Shown here one piece after another: positions 7,546 through 8,703 of a stretch of DNA of 8,703 bases. The stretch is from an uncultured Aquincola sp. (lineage in GTDB: Bacteria > Pseudomonadota > Gammaproteobacteria > Burkholderiales > Burkholderiaceae), in assembly GCA_937883885.1 (NCBI GenBank), contig CAKZXL010000959.1, forward strand, positions 1-8,703, read 5' to 3'. Numbering within the stretch: position 1 is the first letter of the stretch; the number at the start of each line of letters is the position of its first letter. The notes under the pieces are model-generated. The model did no database searches. It had not been told where the DNA came from and saw only the letters and a list, made by a program, of their open reading frames with translations. Made by a program: the position numbers and the translations under genes.

Positions 7546-8703
7546 CGATGAACGCGATGCCTGGATTGCCGCTGGCCGGCGTGCGAGTGCTGGACTTTTC
7601 CCGCGTGCTGGCCGGCCCGCTGTGCGGCATGGTGCTGGGCGACTTCGGCGCCGACGTGATCAAGGTCGAACACCCCGGCCGTGGCGACGACACCCGCGAC
7701 TGGGGCCTGCGCGTGGGGCAGACCGAGACGGCCTACTTCAACAGCATGAACCGCAACAAGCGGTCCGTCGCGCTCGACCTGCAGACGCCCGAAGGCCAGG
7801 CCACCGCCAAGGCGCTGGCCGCGCAGTGCGACGTGGTGATCCAGAACTTCAAGTTCGGCGGCATGGAAAAGCTGGGCCTGGGCTATGAGCAGCTGAAGGC
7901 CGACAACCCGCGGCTGATCTACTGCTCGGTCTCGGGCTACAACCGCGCCGGCAGCGAGGCTGCACGCCCCGGCTACGACCTGGTGGTGCAGGGCGAGGCG
8001 GGCCTCATGGCGCTGAACGGCGAAGCCACCCAGCCGCCGCTGAAGTTCGGCGTGGCCGCGGTCGACCTGATGACCGGCATGTACTCGGCCCAGGCCGTGC
8101 TGGCTGCGCTGTACCAGCGTGAGCGCACCGGCACCGGGCGGCACGTCGAGATGGCGCTGTTCGACTGCGGGCTGATGATCACCGCCTACTACGGCCTGGA
8201 AGCGCTGCTGATGGGCGAAGACCCGCCGCGCTACGGCAATGCGCATCCGTCCATCGTGCCTTACGGCGTGTTCGATGCGGCCGATGGTCCCATCGTCATC
8301 ACCGTGGGCAACAACGCGCAGTTCCAGCGCTTTTGCACCGAGGTCATCGAGCGGCCCGAGCTGGCCGCTGACGAGCGCTTCAAGACCAACCTCGGCCGCT
8401 CGGCCCACCGTGCCGAGCTGCTGCCGGTGCTGCATGCCGAGCTGGCCCGCCGGCCGCGTGCGCAGCTGCTGGCCGCGCTGTCGGCCGCCGGCATTCCGTG
8501 TGGCGAGGTGCTGGGCCTGCATGAGGCGCTGACCTCGCCGCGCGCGGTGGAAGGCGGCCTGGTCACGGTGCAACCGCACCCGGTGGCCGGCAGCACCCAT
8601 GTGCTGGCGCCGCCGTACCGCATCGATGGTGAACGGCTGCCGGTGCGCCGGCCGCCGCCGCAACTGGGCGCCGATACCGAGGCCGTGCTGCAGGAACTGC
8701 TGG
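7542..8703 (+). CDS. Class III CoA-transferase (CaiB/BaiF family), 3' end cut by window edge
   Basis: The frame from ATG 7542 stays open for 387 codons to the window end; family members are about 380-410 residues, so little is missing. The N-terminus has LAGVRVLDFSRVLAGPLCGM, then LGDFGADVIKVEHPGRGD, MNRNKRSVALDL and VVIQNFKFG, all standard for the family. RPGYDLVVQGEAGLM and FGVAAVDLMTG follow; D175 in the latter matches the catalytic aspartate (D169 in formyl-CoA transferase) that forms an acyl anhydride with the substrate. The histidine of 2-methylacyl-CoA racemases (GHD) is a tyrosine here (GYD, Y145), which argues against a racemase. It probably transfers CoA from an available acyl-CoA such as succinyl-CoA to the pathway acid, activating it without ATP. 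No good ribosome binding site is seen; the ATGA overlap suggests coupling. ATGs at 7548 and 7557 are alternative starts. Confidence 0.91.
   Translation, partial: MTMNAMPGLPLAGVRVLDFSRVLAGPLCGMVLGDFGADVIKVEHPGRGDDTRDWGLRVGQTETAYFNSMNRNKRSVALDLQTPEGQATAKALAAQCDVVIQNFKFGGMEKLGLGYEQLKADNPRLIYCSVSGYNRAGSEAARPGYDLVVQGEAGLMALNGEATQPPLKFGVAAVDLMTGMYSAQAVLAALYQRERTGTGRHVEMALFDCGLMITAYYGLEALLMGEDPPRYGNAHPSIVPYGVFDAADGPIVITVGNNAQFQRFCTEVIERPELAADERFKTNLGRSAHRAELLPVLHAELARRPRAQLLAALSAAGIPCGEVLGLHEALTSPRAVEGGLVTVQPHPVAGSTHVLAPPYRIDGERLPVRRPPPQLGADTEAVLQELL

Noticed and set aside
7149..8663. A 504-codon minus-strand open frame opposite the crotonase and CoA-transferase genes
   Set aside because: Same antisense composition with no domain; the plus strand encodes two clear enzymes with conserved motifs.

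Overview
The window comes from a GC-rich proteobacterium, most likely a betaproteobacterium of the order Burkholderiales. This is inferred from the strong G/C bias at third codon positions, the LysR-divergent operon layout and the protein families present; nothing in the window fixes the genus. It is almost entirely coding: one regulator gene on the minus strand, then six tightly packed plus-strand genes that read as a single beta-oxidation operon. The first and last genes run off the window edges, each probably only a few codons short of complete.

Layout. Positions 1-890 (minus) hold a LysR-type regulator. Positions 891-1019 are the only sizeable intergenic region. It is AT-richer than its surroundings and carries a perfect 15-bp palindrome, further TTGTCAA half-sites and a plausible sigma70 promoter facing the operon. 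The operon follows: a fused enoyl-CoA hydratase/3-hydroxyacyl-CoA dehydrogenase (1020-3158), a thiolase (3180-4370), two different acyl-CoA dehydrogenase-like subunits (4384-5580 and 5594-6736), a stand-alone crotonase-fold protein (6733-7545) and a class III (CaiB/BaiF) CoA-transferase (7542 to beyond 8703). Gaps are 21, 13 and 13 bp, and the last two junctions are 4-bp ATGA overlaps.

How the genes work together. The set can activate an acid by CoA transfer, dehydrogenate it, hydrate it, oxidise the 3-hydroxyacyl-CoA and cleave off acetyl-CoA. The two dehydrogenase proteins strongly resemble the large and small subunits of pimeloyl-CoA dehydrogenase (PimC/PimD), and the gene content resembles the pimFABCDE dicarboxylate operon of Rhodopseudomonas palustris. 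The best reading is therefore a dicarboxyl-CoA (pimeloyl/adipyl type) or related beta-oxidation operon, with a CoA-transferase where an acyl-CoA ligase would be expected. The substrate is inferred, not shown.

Most interesting points: (1) the two dehydrogenase subunits have complementary damage to the standard active site and FAD-binding motifs, implying an obligate heteromer; (2) the stand-alone crotonase lacks both hydratase glutamates and carries an aspartate typical of isomerase-like members; (3) the intergenic region has an unusually clear LysR operator array. No RNA genes, mobile elements, CRISPR arrays or factor-independent terminators were seen.
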